From the NCBI GenBank assembly GCA_004297235.1, contig SCUR01000098.1, positions 1-14,888 of the forward strand: 14,888 nucleotides of DNA. Direction: 5' to 3'. Origin of the DNA: Candidatus Manganitrophaceae bacterium (GTDB lineage Bacteria > Nitrospirota > Nitrospiria > SBBL01 > Manganitrophaceae). Under the pieces are notes generated by a model, which saw only the letters and a program-made list of their open reading frames with translations, did not search any database and was not told the origin of the DNA. A program made the translations under genes and the position numbers. Every line of letters starts with the position of its first letter. Within the stretch, counting starts at the first letter, position 1. Positions 1 through 8,572 of this stretch are shown here, in pieces.

Positions 1-438
1 TTCGGGATCAGCCAGGGCGCCGTCGTCGGCAGCCTGGTCGCGGGGCTCGATCCGCGCATCCGGTCGGGGGTCTTCATCCTCGGAGGGGGAGGGCTGGCCG
101 GGATTCTTTCCTCCACCGAGGAGAAGGGGCTCGCCCAGCTTCGGGAGCGGATCCTTCTCTCCGGGGAGTTCCCGGAGAATTCGTTTCATCACGAAGCCGA
201 CGCCGCCTTTTCTTTGATCGATCCGCTGACCTACGCCCACTGCGTGAAACCCTCGACCATGCTCCTGGTCGACGCCCGTTTCGATCGGGTCATTCTCCCC
301 ACCTATGCGGACCTTCTCTGGAATAAAATGGGAAAACCGCCCCGCCTCCAGCTTCCCGCCGGGCATTATACCGCCGGCCTCTTTCTCCCCTATATCCGCT
401 CCGCAACCCTTCGGCATTTTCAGTCCACCCTGGAATAA
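1..438 (+). CDS. alpha/beta hydrolase, C-terminal part (cut by window start)
   Basis: This is the last 145 codons of a serine hydrolase with the alpha/beta fold; the reading frame is open from base 1 and ends with TAA at 436-438. A nucleophile elbow GISQG sits at the very start of the fragment (Ser codon 10-12). A second strand-plus-acid motif, LLVDARFD, follows, with the likely catalytic Asp codon at 283-285. The likely catalytic His is in PAGHYTAG (codon 364-366). Order and spacing of the Ser, Asp and His match a complete catalytic half of an esterase, peptidase or dienelactone-hydrolase-like enzyme. The N-terminal half, including the oxyanion strand and any signal peptide, lies outside the window, so substrate and location cannot be told. 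The region between Ser and Asp is short, with no large lid domain. It is followed by an 85-bp gap carrying a promoter for the next gene, so it probably does not form one operon with the kinases. Confidence 0.85.
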   Translation, partial: FGISQGAVVGSLVAGLDPRIRSGVFILGGGGLAGILSSTEEKGLAQLRERILLSGEFPENSFHHEADAAFSLIDPLTYAHCVKPSTMLLVDARFDRVILPTYADLLWNKMGKPPRLQLPAGHYTAGLFLPYIRSATLRHFQSTLE

Positions 439-449
439 TCACAGCGCTC

Positions 450-479
450 TTGCATCCCGAATTCCGAATTTCATATAAT
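450..479 (+). promoter_or_regulatory. putative sigma70-type promoter of the six-TM kinase gene
   Basis: A perfect -10 box TATAAT lies at 474-479. A weak -35 box TTGCAT lies at 450-455, with an 18-bp spacer. Transcription would begin near 486, leaving a leader of about 38 nt before the ATG at 524. The leader holds a good ribosome binding site, AAGGA at 510-514, nine bases from the start. The spacer contains a perfect tandem 7-bp repeat, CCGAATT at 457-463 and 464-470, which could be an operator or could be chance. Assigned by motif only. Confidence 0.5.
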
Positions 480-523
480 GACGAGACCTTCAGTTTTATT
501 CTGCGGATTAAGGATCAACCCTT

Positions 524-3500
524 ATGAAGCGATCGACGCTCCGCCGCATCTTGCCGCAACCGGGCGAGGATAAACGGGTCCTCATGGCCAAGATGGCCGG
601 GACCCTCTATCTTTTATCGACGGCCGTCGTCTGGACCACGGTTCACCTCCTTCCGCCGTCGGGACAAAGCCCGCCCCTCGTTCTCGATGCCATCTGCCTA
701 CTCTCCTTCCTCACCGGACTTTTCTTCTTCCTCCTCGATTGGAACCGCTTTTCCATCCGCATCTTCTACTTCACCACCGCGTTGACCCTCTTCTATATCT
801 CCGGGTTTATCTCTTTCAGCGGCGGCGCCGGGAGCCCCTATTCCTTTCTTTATTTCCCCGTGATCTTCTGGTCTTCCTTCTTTTTCTCCCGGAAAGAGAA
901 CCTGGCCGTGATCATCGCCGCGTTTCTCTTCACCTTGCTCCCCTTTCTCTATGATCCGGCGGCCTTCCTCTCGGACACCATGACCGCGGAGGTGATCTAC
1001 TCTCTTTTTTATTTCCCCATCGGCTGGACGATCAACCTCCTCTCCCTCCAGAAGGAAGAGGCCTATGAGAAGGAGCGGGCGATCTCCACGGAGCGCGCCC
1101 GGTTCGCCGCCCATCTCGAAACGCTCCAGCAGATCAGCAGCCGCCTCACCGCCGAATCGGAGCTGGATCGTCTCCTTCAATTGATTCTCTTCGAGGGGGT
1201 GCGGCTGCTCGATTTCGAGGTCGGCGGCTTCCTGCTCTGGCAGCCGGAGGAAGAGGCCTTCGTCATGCGAGCCGTCGCCAATCTCCCCCCGGGGCTCGTC
1301 GGGCAGAAGATTCGAAGAGAAGAAGGGCTCGTCGGCCGGGTGGCCGGGGAGAGAAAGATCGTCCTCATCCATGATTATCTTTCCATGAAGAATCCGATGA
1401 AGGAGATCGCGGCGCTTCAACTCAAAACCCATCTGGGAACCCCGATCTTCTGGAAGGGGGAGGTGATCGGCGCATTCAACATGGCGACCTCTCAGCCGAA
1501 CAAAACGGTCACCGATGCGGACCGGAAACTCGCCGAAATGCTGGCGCAACAGGCCGCGGTGGCGATTGAAAACACCCGCCTGTTTCAACACTCCGCCGAG
1601 CAGGCGCGGCGGCAGGTGCTGCTCTATAAGGTGGTCAGCGCCGTCTCCTCCGACCTTCCGCCGCAGGAGATTCTTCATCGGCTGGCCCAAATCGCGGCGG
1701 AGGCGGTGCGCGGCACCTTCTCGGTGCTTCTCTTGAAGCAGGGAGACGAGATCGTCCCGAAGGGAGCCTATCAGGTCCCGCCGGTGCAGATCCCCTTCTT
1801 CACCGAGGCGCTCAAGATCGCCACGGTGCAGGAGCAAAGCCCCGCGATGATCGCCATTCGCGAGCGGCGGGTGGTCACGATTCATGAGCTTCCCTCCGAG
1901 CGGACCATTCCCCTGCCGCTGCGGGAAGAGGCGACCCGCTTCGGCTTTCTCTCGCTGATCGCCGTGCCCCTTCTCTTTCAAGAGGAGAGCAGCGGCGCCC
2001 TGGTGGTCTACTTCAGCGAGTCGGGCCCGTTCTCGTCTCAGGAGATCGAGATCCTCTCCGCGATCGCCTCGGAAGCGGCGACCGCCGTCCACCATCTCAA
2101 GTGGCTCGAAGAGCGGGAACGCCACCTCGCTCGGACCGAAACCCTCCGGGAGATCGCCCAGGAAATCGGCGCCCAATCGAACTGGCTCGCCGTTCTCGAT
2201 CTGGTCGTTCAACGGGGATGCTCCCTGATGGAAATGGAAGAAGGGGGAATCGTCCTTCAAGACCGCGACCGGGCGGCGCCGGTGATGCAGGTCTCGGTCG
2301 GCCCCGCCTCCCGGGAAACCGGCGCACGGGTCGAGGCCGACGAGATGATCGGTCCGATTCTGCGGGAAAAGAGGAACATCATCATCGAAGACCGCCCCGG
2401 CTTCTTTGACGCTCTTCCCCTTTTCCGGGGGTGCGGCATCCAATCGGCCCTGGGAACGCCGATCCTGGTCAACGGGGAAGCCCTCGGCGCTCTCTTTTTC
2501 CTGACGGCCAAACGGGGAAGGACCCTCAGCAGCGAAGATGGAAAGACCATCGAGATTCTCGCCCGTTATGCGGCGATCGCCATCGAGAGTGAACGGCTTC
2601 ACGCCGAAACGGCGGCGCTTCATGAGCGTTTTGCCCTCTTGACCAAAGAGATCAGCCTCAGCCGCAACCTCGATCAGATCTTCTTTCATATCGCCGAAGG
2701 GCTCAAGCGCCACGTCCCCTACAGCCGCCTGAGCATCGGCATTCGGGATGAGACGTTGAAGGAGATCCAGCTGCTTCAGATCGAGCAGCCCAATCGGATG
2801 GCGACGGCCCGGCTGTCTCAAGAAGAGTCAGCCATCGATTGGGTCATTGCGCACCATCGTCCCCTGATTCGGCCCAATCTGGCGGCCTCTCATCTATATA
2901 CCGAAGACCGCTTTCTCTTCGAGGAGGGGGTCCGCTCGTACGCGATCCTCCCGGTGGTCCTGAAAGGGGTCGTCATCGCCACGTTGAATCTGAAGAGCGA
3001 CCGGCCCGGCGCTTATTCCGAAAGTCTGGTCGAGTCCCTCCTTCCTTTCGCGAATCACCTCGCTCCCTTTATCGAGAACGCCCGGCTCTTCCAGGAGCTG
3101 AGCCAGAAAAAAAAGGAAGCGGAGGAGGCGAGCCGCTTGAAAACCGAATTTCTCTCGAACGTTTCGCACGAGCTGAGGACCCCGCTCAATGCCATCATCG
3201 GCTACACCCATCTGCTCCAGGATGAAATCTACGGCCCCCTGCTCGGCCCCCAAAAGGAGCCGTTGAGCAGTGTCCGGCGAAACGCCGCGTCGCTTCTCTC
3301 GCTGATCAATAATCTGCTCGACCTCTCCAAGATCGAAGCCGGAAAGGTGGAGGTCGCCCTGGAAGAATTCGACCTGGAGGAGCTCCTCCGGGAGGTTTTC
3401 GCGAACGTCAAACCGCTGCTGCGGGAAAAAGCCGTTCAGGTTCATTGGCGTCTGGCCCGGCCGCTCTCTGCGCTCTGGAGCGATCCGCTGCGGGTCCGCC

Positions 3501-3880
3501 AGATTTTTCTGAATCTTCTCTCCAATGCGATTAAATTTACCGATCGCGGCGCGATCATCGTCTCCGCGGACAACCGATCGATGCCGCGGGGGATTGTCCT
3601 CTCCGTCGAAGACACCGGAATCGGAATGAGGCAGGAAGATCTCCCCACGATCTTCGATCCTTTCCGGCAGGTGGACGGCTCGCTCACCCGGTCGGCCGAA
3701 GGGACCGGTCTCGGCCTCACGATCGTGAAGAAAGCGCTGAATCTGATCGAGGGGACGATCGAAGTGGAAAGTGAATTCGGGAAGGGCTCTCGCTTTACCG
3801 TTTTTCTCCCCCACCTCGCATCAAGGGCGAGCCTGGATCCCCCAGGCCGGCATCAGTCCGGACGAATCGCCACGCAATAA
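524..3880 (+). CDS. membrane sensor histidine kinase, six TM segments and four GAF domains
   Basis: This is a 1118-residue sensor kinase that should autophosphorylate a histidine and pass the phosphate to a response regulator. The N-terminus carries about six hydrophobic segments (near residues 24-43, 51-72, 76-98, 105-122, 126-144, 152-175) with very short loops, so the membrane part itself may sense. A short helical linker follows. Then come four GAF-like domains, roughly 203-352, 374-525, 540-690 and 702-855; the first three end in typical A-A-V/I-A-I-E or A-V helices. The HisKA domain has SHELRTPLNA with the phospho-acceptor His882 (codon 3167-3169). The ATPase domain has an N box at NLLSNAIKF (997-1005), a G1 box DTGIGM (1030-1035), an F box FDPF (1044-1047) and a G2 box GTGLGL (1060-1065). 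All catalytic motifs are intact. The start is supported by AAGGA nine bases upstream. The next kinase begins 73 bp downstream with no terminator between, so the two are probably co-transcribed. There is no receiver domain, and the signal is unknown. Confidence 0.93.
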   Translation: MKRSTLRRILPQPGEDKRVLMAKMAGTLYLLSTAVVWTTVHLLPPSGQSPPLVLDAICLLSFLTGLFFFLLDWNRFSIRIFYFTTALTLFYISGFISFSGGAGSPYSFLYFPVIFWSSFFFSRKENLAVIIAAFLFTLLPFLYDPAAFLSDTMTAEVIYSLFYFPIGWTINLLSLQKEEAYEKERAISTERARFAAHLETLQQISSRLTAESELDRLLQLILFEGVRLLDFEVGGFLLWQPEEEAFVMRAVANLPPGLVGQKIRREEGLVGRVAGERKIVLIHDYLSMKNPMKEIAALQLKTHLGTPIFWKGEVIGAFNMATSQPNKTVTDADRKLAEMLAQQAAVAIENTRLFQHSAEQARRQVLLYKVVSAVSSDLPPQEILHRLAQIAAEAVRGTFSVLLLKQGDEIVPKGAYQVPPVQIPFFTEALKIATVQEQSPAMIAIRERRVVTIHELPSERTIPLPLREEATRFGFLSLIAVPLLFQEESSGALVVYFSESGPFSSQEIEILSAIASEAATAVHHLKWLEERERHLARTETLREIAQEIGAQSNWLAVLDLVVQRGCSLMEMEEGGIVLQDRDRAAPVMQVSVGPASRETGARVEADEMIGPILREKRNIIIEDRPGFFDALPLFRGCGIQSALGTPILVNGEALGALFFLTAKRGRTLSSEDGKTIEILARYAAIAIESERLHAETAALHERFALLTKEISLSRNLDQIFFHIAEGLKRHVPYSRLSIGIRDETLKEIQLLQIEQPNRMATARLSQEESAIDWVIAHHRPLIRPNLAASHLYTEDRFLFEEGVRSYAILPVVLKGVVIATLNLKSDRPGAYSESLVESLLPFANHLAPFIENARLFQELSQKKKEAEEASRLKTEFLSNVSHELRTPLNAIIGYTHLLQDEIYGPLLGPQKEPLSSVRRNAASLLSLINNLLDLSKIEAGKVEVALEEFDLEELLREVFANVKPLLREKAVQVHWRLARPLSALWSDPLRVRQIFLNLLSNAIKFTDRGAIIVSADNRSMPRGIVLSVEDTGIGMRQEDLPTIFDPFRQVDGSLTRSAEGTGLGLTIVKKALNLIEGTIEVESEFGKGSRFTVFLPHLASRASLDPPGRHQSGRIATQ

Positions 3881-3953
3881 TCGAGAAACGCCCTAAACGG
3901 CAGGAAGAGAAAACGATCCGCTTCCGGCACCCCCTGCACCGGAGACCCAGACG

Positions 3954-6900
3954 ATGGCGACGCAAGAAAGGCCCGATCTTCCCACCGCTCAAAGCGATCC
4001 CGGCCCCGAGATGGAACGGCATTTTCAGACGATCTTTCGCTTTTCGGCGGTCGGGATGGCGATGGTCTCCCCGGAAGGACGTTTCCTCCGGGTGAACCCT
4101 TTTCTCTGCCGGATGCTCGGCTATGCCGAAGAGGAGCTGCTGGCGACCACCTTCCATGCCGTCACCCACCCCGACGACCTGGAGACCAGCGTCTCCGCGG
4201 CCCGGCGAATGCTTGCCGGCGACTGCAACTCCTCCCAGTTCGAGAAGCGCTATCTTCACCGGCGGGGAGAGGTGCTCTGGGCCCTCCTGAGCGTTGCGTT
4301 GATTCGCGACCCGCGGGGCCGGCCGGTCTATTTTATCTCTCAGATGCTGGACATCACGGAGCGCAAACGGGCGGAAGAGGGGCTTCGCCTCTTACAAACC
4401 ATCACGTTGGCCGTCAGCCGCTCCGACAATCTGGAATCGGCCCTTCTCACCTCCCTTCAGCTGATCTGCGAGGCGACCGGCTGGGTGATCGGGCAGGCCT
4501 GGATTCCGAATGCGGACCGCTCCCGCCTGGAGTGCGGACCGGCCTGGCATCGCCGCGCCGAAGATCTCGCGCCGTTTCGGGCAGCCAGCGAACGGTTTGT
4601 CTTCTTCCCCGGGATCGGGCTGCCGGGGCGGGCCTGGGAGTCGAAGAGGCCGGCGTGGATCGAGGATATCGCCCGGGACGAGAACTTCCCTCGCGGCGCG
4701 GCGGCGATCGAGAGCGGACTGAAAGCGGGCATGGCGATTCCGGTGCTCGCCGGGGAAGAGGTCGTCGCCGTCGTGGAATTTTTCATCACCGGGCGCCGGG
4801 AAGAAGACCCGCGCCTGCTGGACCTCGTTTCGACGGTCGCCGCCCAGCTCGGCGTGATCATTCATCAGAAACGGGCCGAGGGTCTGATCCGGCACGAGAA
4901 GGAGTTGTCCGAGAGTCTCATCAACAGCAGCCGGGACGGCATCTTTGCGTTCGACCGCGAATACCGCTATACCCTCTGGAACGCCGCCCTGGAGCAGCTC
5001 ACCGGGATCCCGAAGGCGCGTCTTCTCGGCCGTTGCGCCTTTGAGGTCTTCCCCTTCTTGAAAGAGATCGGAGAAGAGCGGCACTTCTACGATGCGCTCC
5101 AGGGAAAAAACATCGTCACGCAGGACCGATCCTACACCCTCCTTCAGACCGGCCGGCGCGGTTTCTTCGAATGCCACTACTCTCCGTTGTATCACCCCTC
5201 GGGTGCGATCGTCGGCGGCCTCGCGACCCTTCGCGATGTCACCGGACGCAAACGGGCGGAACGGGAGCGGGCCGAGCGGGTCCGCGAACAGGCGGCCCGG
5301 GCCGAGGCGGAAACGGCGCAGCGGCGACTGATCTTTCTCTCCGAGGCCGGCGCGCTGCTGTCGGGCTCGCTCGATTATCCGACCACCCTCGCCAATGTGG
5401 CGCGCCTGGCGGTCCCCTTTCTGGCCGACTGGTGCGTCATCCATATGCTCGGCCCCGACGGCGCCCTCTCCCAGCTGGCCACCGTGCACTCCGATCCTTC
5501 CAAGGTGGAGATGGCCTGCTCGCTCGCAGAGCGCTGTCCGATCGGGCTCAACCTGTCGCACGGGACCGACGGCGCCCTCCGGACCGGCCGGTCGGAGCTC
5601 TACCCGGAGGTCACCGATGCGGTGCTCACGGCGGCCGCCCAGGATGAGACGCACCTTCGCGTTCTGCGCCGGATGGGCTTTCGATCGGCGATGGTGAGCC
5701 CGCTGCGCACGCGGGAGACCCTCCTGGGAACCCTCACCTTCATCACCGCCGAGTCCGGGCGCCGATACGGACCGGCCGACCTCACGTTCGGCGAAGCGCT
5801 GGCGCATCGCGCCTCTTTGTCCGTCGAGAATGCCCTCCTCTACGAGGCCGAACAAGAGGCAAGAAAGAGGGCGGAGCGGAGCGCGGATCGAATCGCCCGG
5901 CTTCAAGAGGTCACCGCGGCCCTCTCCGAGGCGCCGACCCCCTCGGAGGTCGCCGAAGTGGTCGTCCACCAGGGAATGGCCGCCCTCGGCGCAACGGGGG
6001 GAATGATCTTTCTGCTCAACGGGGCGGGAACGGCGCTCGATCTGGTGCGCGCCTTCGGCTACCCCGATACGGTCTTGGAGCGCTACCGCCATTATCCGAT
6101 CGACGCCCCCCTTCCGGTCGGGGAGGCCGCGCGAACGGGCGAGCCGATCTGGCTGGAATCGCATGAGAGCCTCTCCGACCGCTACCCCCACCTCGCTCCG
6201 CACGCCCATCCCCTTTACAGATCGTGGGCCAACATTCCGCTGAAAATCGAGGGGCATGTCGTCGGAACGATGGTCCTGAGCTTCCCGGACCCTCGGATAT
6301 TCTCCCCGGAGGATCGCGATTTCGCCCTCTCCTTGGCCCGCCAATGCGCCCAGGCGCTGGAGCGCGCCCGCCTGTATGAGGCGGAGCAGGTCGCACGGGC
6401 CGAGGCCGAAGCGGCCCGGCAACGGCTCACCTTTCTCTCCGAAGCGAGCATGCTTCTGTCGGCCTCTCTCGATTATGAGACCACGCTGGAGCAGGTGGCC
6501 CGCCTCACCCTTCCGCGGCTCGCCGACTGCTGCATCGTCGATATCCTGGAGCAGGACGGATCGATTCGTCGCCTCGCCGTGGCCCACGTCGATCAGACCC
6601 GAGAAGAGCAGATTCGCGAGATCCGGCGCCGATACCCGCACGACATGAACACGCCGACCGGCATCCCCAAGATTCTCCGGAGCGGCGAGCCTAAGTTTTT
6701 TCCCTGCGTCACCGAGGAGGTGCTGGCCCGGTTTTCCGGCCCCCATGCCGAATTGCTCGAGATCTTACGGGGGCTCTCCCTCCGGTCCGGCATCTGCGCT
6801 CCGTTGCTGGGACGGGAGCGGCCGATGGGGGTTCTCTCGCTCTGGATGGCCGATTCGAACCGGCGCTATCAAGAATCGGACCTCGCCCTCGCGGTGGAGC

Positions 6901-8462
6901 TGGCCCGCCGCGCCGCCCTCGCGGTCGACAATGCCCGGCTCTATCAAAAAGCGCAGAAAGAGCTGGAGGAGCGCAAGCGGGCGGAGGAGAAGGTCCGATT
7001 CCAAGCCCATCTGCTCGACGTGATCGGCCAGGCGGTCATCGCCACCGATCTCCGGGGAGGGATCATTTATTGGAATCATTTCGCCGAGAAGCTGTATGGT
7101 TGGTCGTCGGAGGAAGCGATCGGCCGGGACATTCTGGAGATGACGCCGGCGCTCTCTTCGGCGGAGCAGGCGGCCGAGATCATGCGGAAACTCGGAAAAG
7201 GCGAAACCTGGTCGGGCGAATTCCTCGTCCGGCGTCGGGATGGAACCTCTTTCATGGCGATGGTCACCGACTCACCGGTGTACGATCAGGAGGGACGCCT
7301 CATCGGGATCATCGGCGTCTCGTTCGACCTGACGGAGAGAAAGAAGGGGGAAGAGGCGCTGAAGCGGAGCGAGGAGAAAAACCGCGCGCTCCTGAACGCC
7401 ATTCCGGATATGATGTTTCAACTCCGGCGGGACGGCACGCTCCTCGACTACAAACGGGCGAAAGATCTCGAGCCGCTCGTTCCGCCGAGCAAATTTCTCG
7501 GAAAGAACATCGCCGATGTCCTCCCGTCCGACGTCGCCGCTCCGACCCTCCGCTTTATCGAGCGCGCATTGGAAACGGGAGCGGTCCAGATTTTCGAATA
7601 TGCCTTCGCCCTGAAGGAAGCGGCCCGTGAATTTGAAGCGCGCATCGCCGTGAGCGGGCGCGACGAGGTGCTCGCCGTCATCCGAGACATTACCCAGCGA
7701 AAACGGGCCGAAAAAGAGCTTCAACAAAAAAAGATCGAGGCGGAGGAGGCGAGCCGGCTGAAGTCGCAGTTCGTCTCGAATGTTTCCCATGAGCTTCGGA
7801 CCCCGCTGAACGCCATCATCGGCTATGCCTCGCTTCTCCTCTTTCGAACCTTCGGAGAGATCAGCCCCCGGCAGGAACAGGCCCTCAAGAGCCTCCATCG
7901 GAACGCCAAGGCGCTGTTGAGTCTCATCGACGATCTGCTCGACCTCTCGCGGATCGAGTCGGGAAAGATGCCGATCCTCCTGGAAAAGACCGATTTAAAG
8001 AGTCTCCTCCCGGAGGCGTTCGAAGAGGTCAAACCGCTGGTCGAGGGAAAGCCGATCGAGGTGGTCTGGAAAATCGGAAAGCAGATCCAGCCCCTTCAGA
8101 GCGACCCTCGAAAAATCCGGCAGATTTTTTTAAACCTCCTCTCCAACGCCATCAAATTTACGGAGGTCGGATCGATCACCATTTCGATCACCCCCGCGCC
8201 GCGGCGCAAGGGGCTCTTTCTCTCGGTGGAGGACACCGGCATCGGGATGAAGGAGGAAGACCTCCCGACGATCTTCGACCCCTTCCGGCAAATCGACGGG
8301 TCGCTGACCCGCCAAGCCGGCGGCACCGGCCTCGGCTTGACCATCGTGAAAAACGCCGTCGCCCTGATCCAGGGAAAGATCGAAGTCCAGAGCATTTATG
8401 GAAAGGGGTCGGTCTTTACGGTGTACCTTCCGGACCTTAAAAGCGTGAGGAGTGAGGAGTAA
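3954..8462 (+). CDS. soluble multi-sensor histidine kinase (PAS/GAF x8, HisKA, HATPase)
   Basis: This is a 1502-residue kinase without membrane segments, hence probably cytosolic. The order of domains by eye is PAS (about 22-139), GAF (145-305), PAS (316-433), coiled coil, GAF (457-625), GAF (650-807), GAF (820-995), PAS (1010-1130), PAS (1140-1250), HisKA and HATPase. PAS ends carry the usual D-I/V/L-T-x-R-K signature (for example DITERKR, DVTGRKR, DLTERKK, DITQRKR). His1279 in SHELRTPLNA (codon 7788-7790) is the phospho-acceptor. The N box is at 1394-1402, G1 DTGIGM at 1427-1432, F box FDPF at 1441-1444 and G2 GTGLGL at 1457-1462. The second and fourth GAF units, with their leading helices (residues 450-641 and 816-1011), look like copies of each other. 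GGAG at 3941-3944, nine bases upstream, supports the ATG. The last six codons and the stop lie inside a heptad repeat hairpin. Its core closely resembles that of the preceding kinase. No receiver domain; ligands unknown. Confidence 0.93.
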   Translation: MATQERPDLPTAQSDPGPEMERHFQTIFRFSAVGMAMVSPEGRFLRVNPFLCRMLGYAEEELLATTFHAVTHPDDLETSVSAARRMLAGDCNSSQFEKRYLHRRGEVLWALLSVALIRDPRGRPVYFISQMLDITERKRAEEGLRLLQTITLAVSRSDNLESALLTSLQLICEATGWVIGQAWIPNADRSRLECGPAWHRRAEDLAPFRAASERFVFFPGIGLPGRAWESKRPAWIEDIARDENFPRGAAAIESGLKAGMAIPVLAGEEVVAVVEFFITGRREEDPRLLDLVSTVAAQLGVIIHQKRAEGLIRHEKELSESLINSSRDGIFAFDREYRYTLWNAALEQLTGIPKARLLGRCAFEVFPFLKEIGEERHFYDALQGKNIVTQDRSYTLLQTGRRGFFECHYSPLYHPSGAIVGGLATLRDVTGRKRAERERAERVREQAARAEAETAQRRLIFLSEAGALLSGSLDYPTTLANVARLAVPFLADWCVIHMLGPDGALSQLATVHSDPSKVEMACSLAERCPIGLNLSHGTDGALRTGRSELYPEVTDAVLTAAAQDETHLRVLRRMGFRSAMVSPLRTRETLLGTLTFITAESGRRYGPADLTFGEALAHRASLSVENALLYEAEQEARKRAERSADRIARLQEVTAALSEAPTPSEVAEVVVHQGMAALGATGGMIFLLNGAGTALDLVRAFGYPDTVLERYRHYPIDAPLPVGEAARTGEPIWLESHESLSDRYPHLAPHAHPLYRSWANIPLKIEGHVVGTMVLSFPDPRIFSPEDRDFALSLARQCAQALERARLYEAEQVARAEAEAARQRLTFLSEASMLLSASLDYETTLEQVARLTLPRLADCCIVDILEQDGSIRRLAVAHVDQTREEQIREIRRRYPHDMNTPTGIPKILRSGEPKFFPCVTEEVLARFSGPHAELLEILRGLSLRSGICAPLLGRERPMGVLSLWMADSNRRYQESDLALAVELARRAALAVDNARLYQKAQKELEERKRAEEKVRFQAHLLDVIGQAVIATDLRGGIIYWNHFAEKLYGWSSEEAIGRDILEMTPALSSAEQAAEIMRKLGKGETWSGEFLVRRRDGTSFMAMVTDSPVYDQEGRLIGIIGVSFDLTERKKGEEALKRSEEKNRALLNAIPDMMFQLRRDGTLLDYKRAKDLEPLVPPSKFLGKNIADVLPSDVAAPTLRFIERALETGAVQIFEYAFALKEAAREFEARIAVSGRDEVLAVIRDITQRKRAEKELQQKKIEAEEASRLKSQFVSNVSHELRTPLNAIIGYASLLLFRTFGEISPRQEQALKSLHRNAKALLSLIDDLLDLSRIESGKMPILLEKTDLKSLLPEAFEEVKPLVEGKPIEVVWKIGKQIQPLQSDPRKIRQIFLNLLSNAIKFTEVGSITISITPAPRRKGLFLSVEDTGIGMKEEDLPTIFDPFRQIDGSLTRQAGGTGLGLTIVKNAVALIQGKIEVQSIYGKGSVFTVYLPDLKSVRSEE

Positions 8463-8520
8463 GTAGTAAGGAGAGAAGAATAAAATCTTTACCCCTTACT
8501 CCTAACTACTCACTCCTCAC
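8445..8520. repeat. inverted repeat made of degenerate 7-bp units, possible terminator hairpin
   Basis: The left arm reads as consecutive heptads from 8445: GTGAGGA, GTGAGGA, GTAAGTA, GTAAGGA, GAGAAGA. The complement of the right arm, read back from 8520, is GTGAGGA, GTGAGTA, GTTAGGA, GTAAGGG, GTAAAGA. The arms pair as base i with base 16965-i over about 35 bp, with five mismatches and one G-T pair, closing on a short A/T-rich loop near 8480-8485. CCTTTT follows directly at 8523-8528, so an RNA copy could act as a terminator between the kinase and the lipoprotein gene. The kinase stop codon (8460-8462) and its last six codons fall in the left arm. It resembles the short tandem heptamer repeats known from some bacterial genomes, but whether it is dispersed here cannot be seen. 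Confidence 0.75.
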
Positions 8521-8536
8521 TGCCTTTTCACGCCCC

Positions 8537-8565
8537 TTGACCCCTCCCTCCAAACTTCTTATAAT
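8537..8565 (+). promoter_or_regulatory. strong sigma70-type promoter of the SUMF1-like lipoprotein gene
   Basis: The -35 box is TTGACC at 8537-8542 and the -10 box is a perfect TATAAT at 8560-8565, with the optimal 17-bp spacer. Transcription should start about 6-8 bases downstream, at 8571-8573, which is at or next to the ATG at 8573. That predicts a leaderless or nearly leaderless mRNA. The gene's alternative TTG start overlaps the -35 box and would not be in such a transcript. Confidence 0.65.
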
Positions 8566-8572
8566 CGGCGCC

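Noticed and set aside
698..2821. 707-codon open frame on the minus strand antisense to the six-TM kinase
   Set aside because: It is a shadow of codon bias in GC-rich DNA: rich in Arg, Gly, Glu and Pro, without domain motifs, and fully covered by a kinase with every motif in order.
4392..6746. 784-codon open frame antisense to the soluble kinase
   Set aside because: Same reason: it lies wholly within a well-supported gene, has low-complexity basic composition and no recognisable motif.
8445..8520. CRISPR-like or IS-end interpretation of the heptad repeat
   Set aside because: The units are contiguous 7-mers with no spacers, there are only two arms, and no transposase or target duplication is visible.
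8537..8572. TTG start extending the lipoprotein by 12 residues
   Set aside because: It overlaps a strong -35 box and lacks a ribosome site. It is kept only as an alternative because it would add a Lys before the hydrophobic segment.
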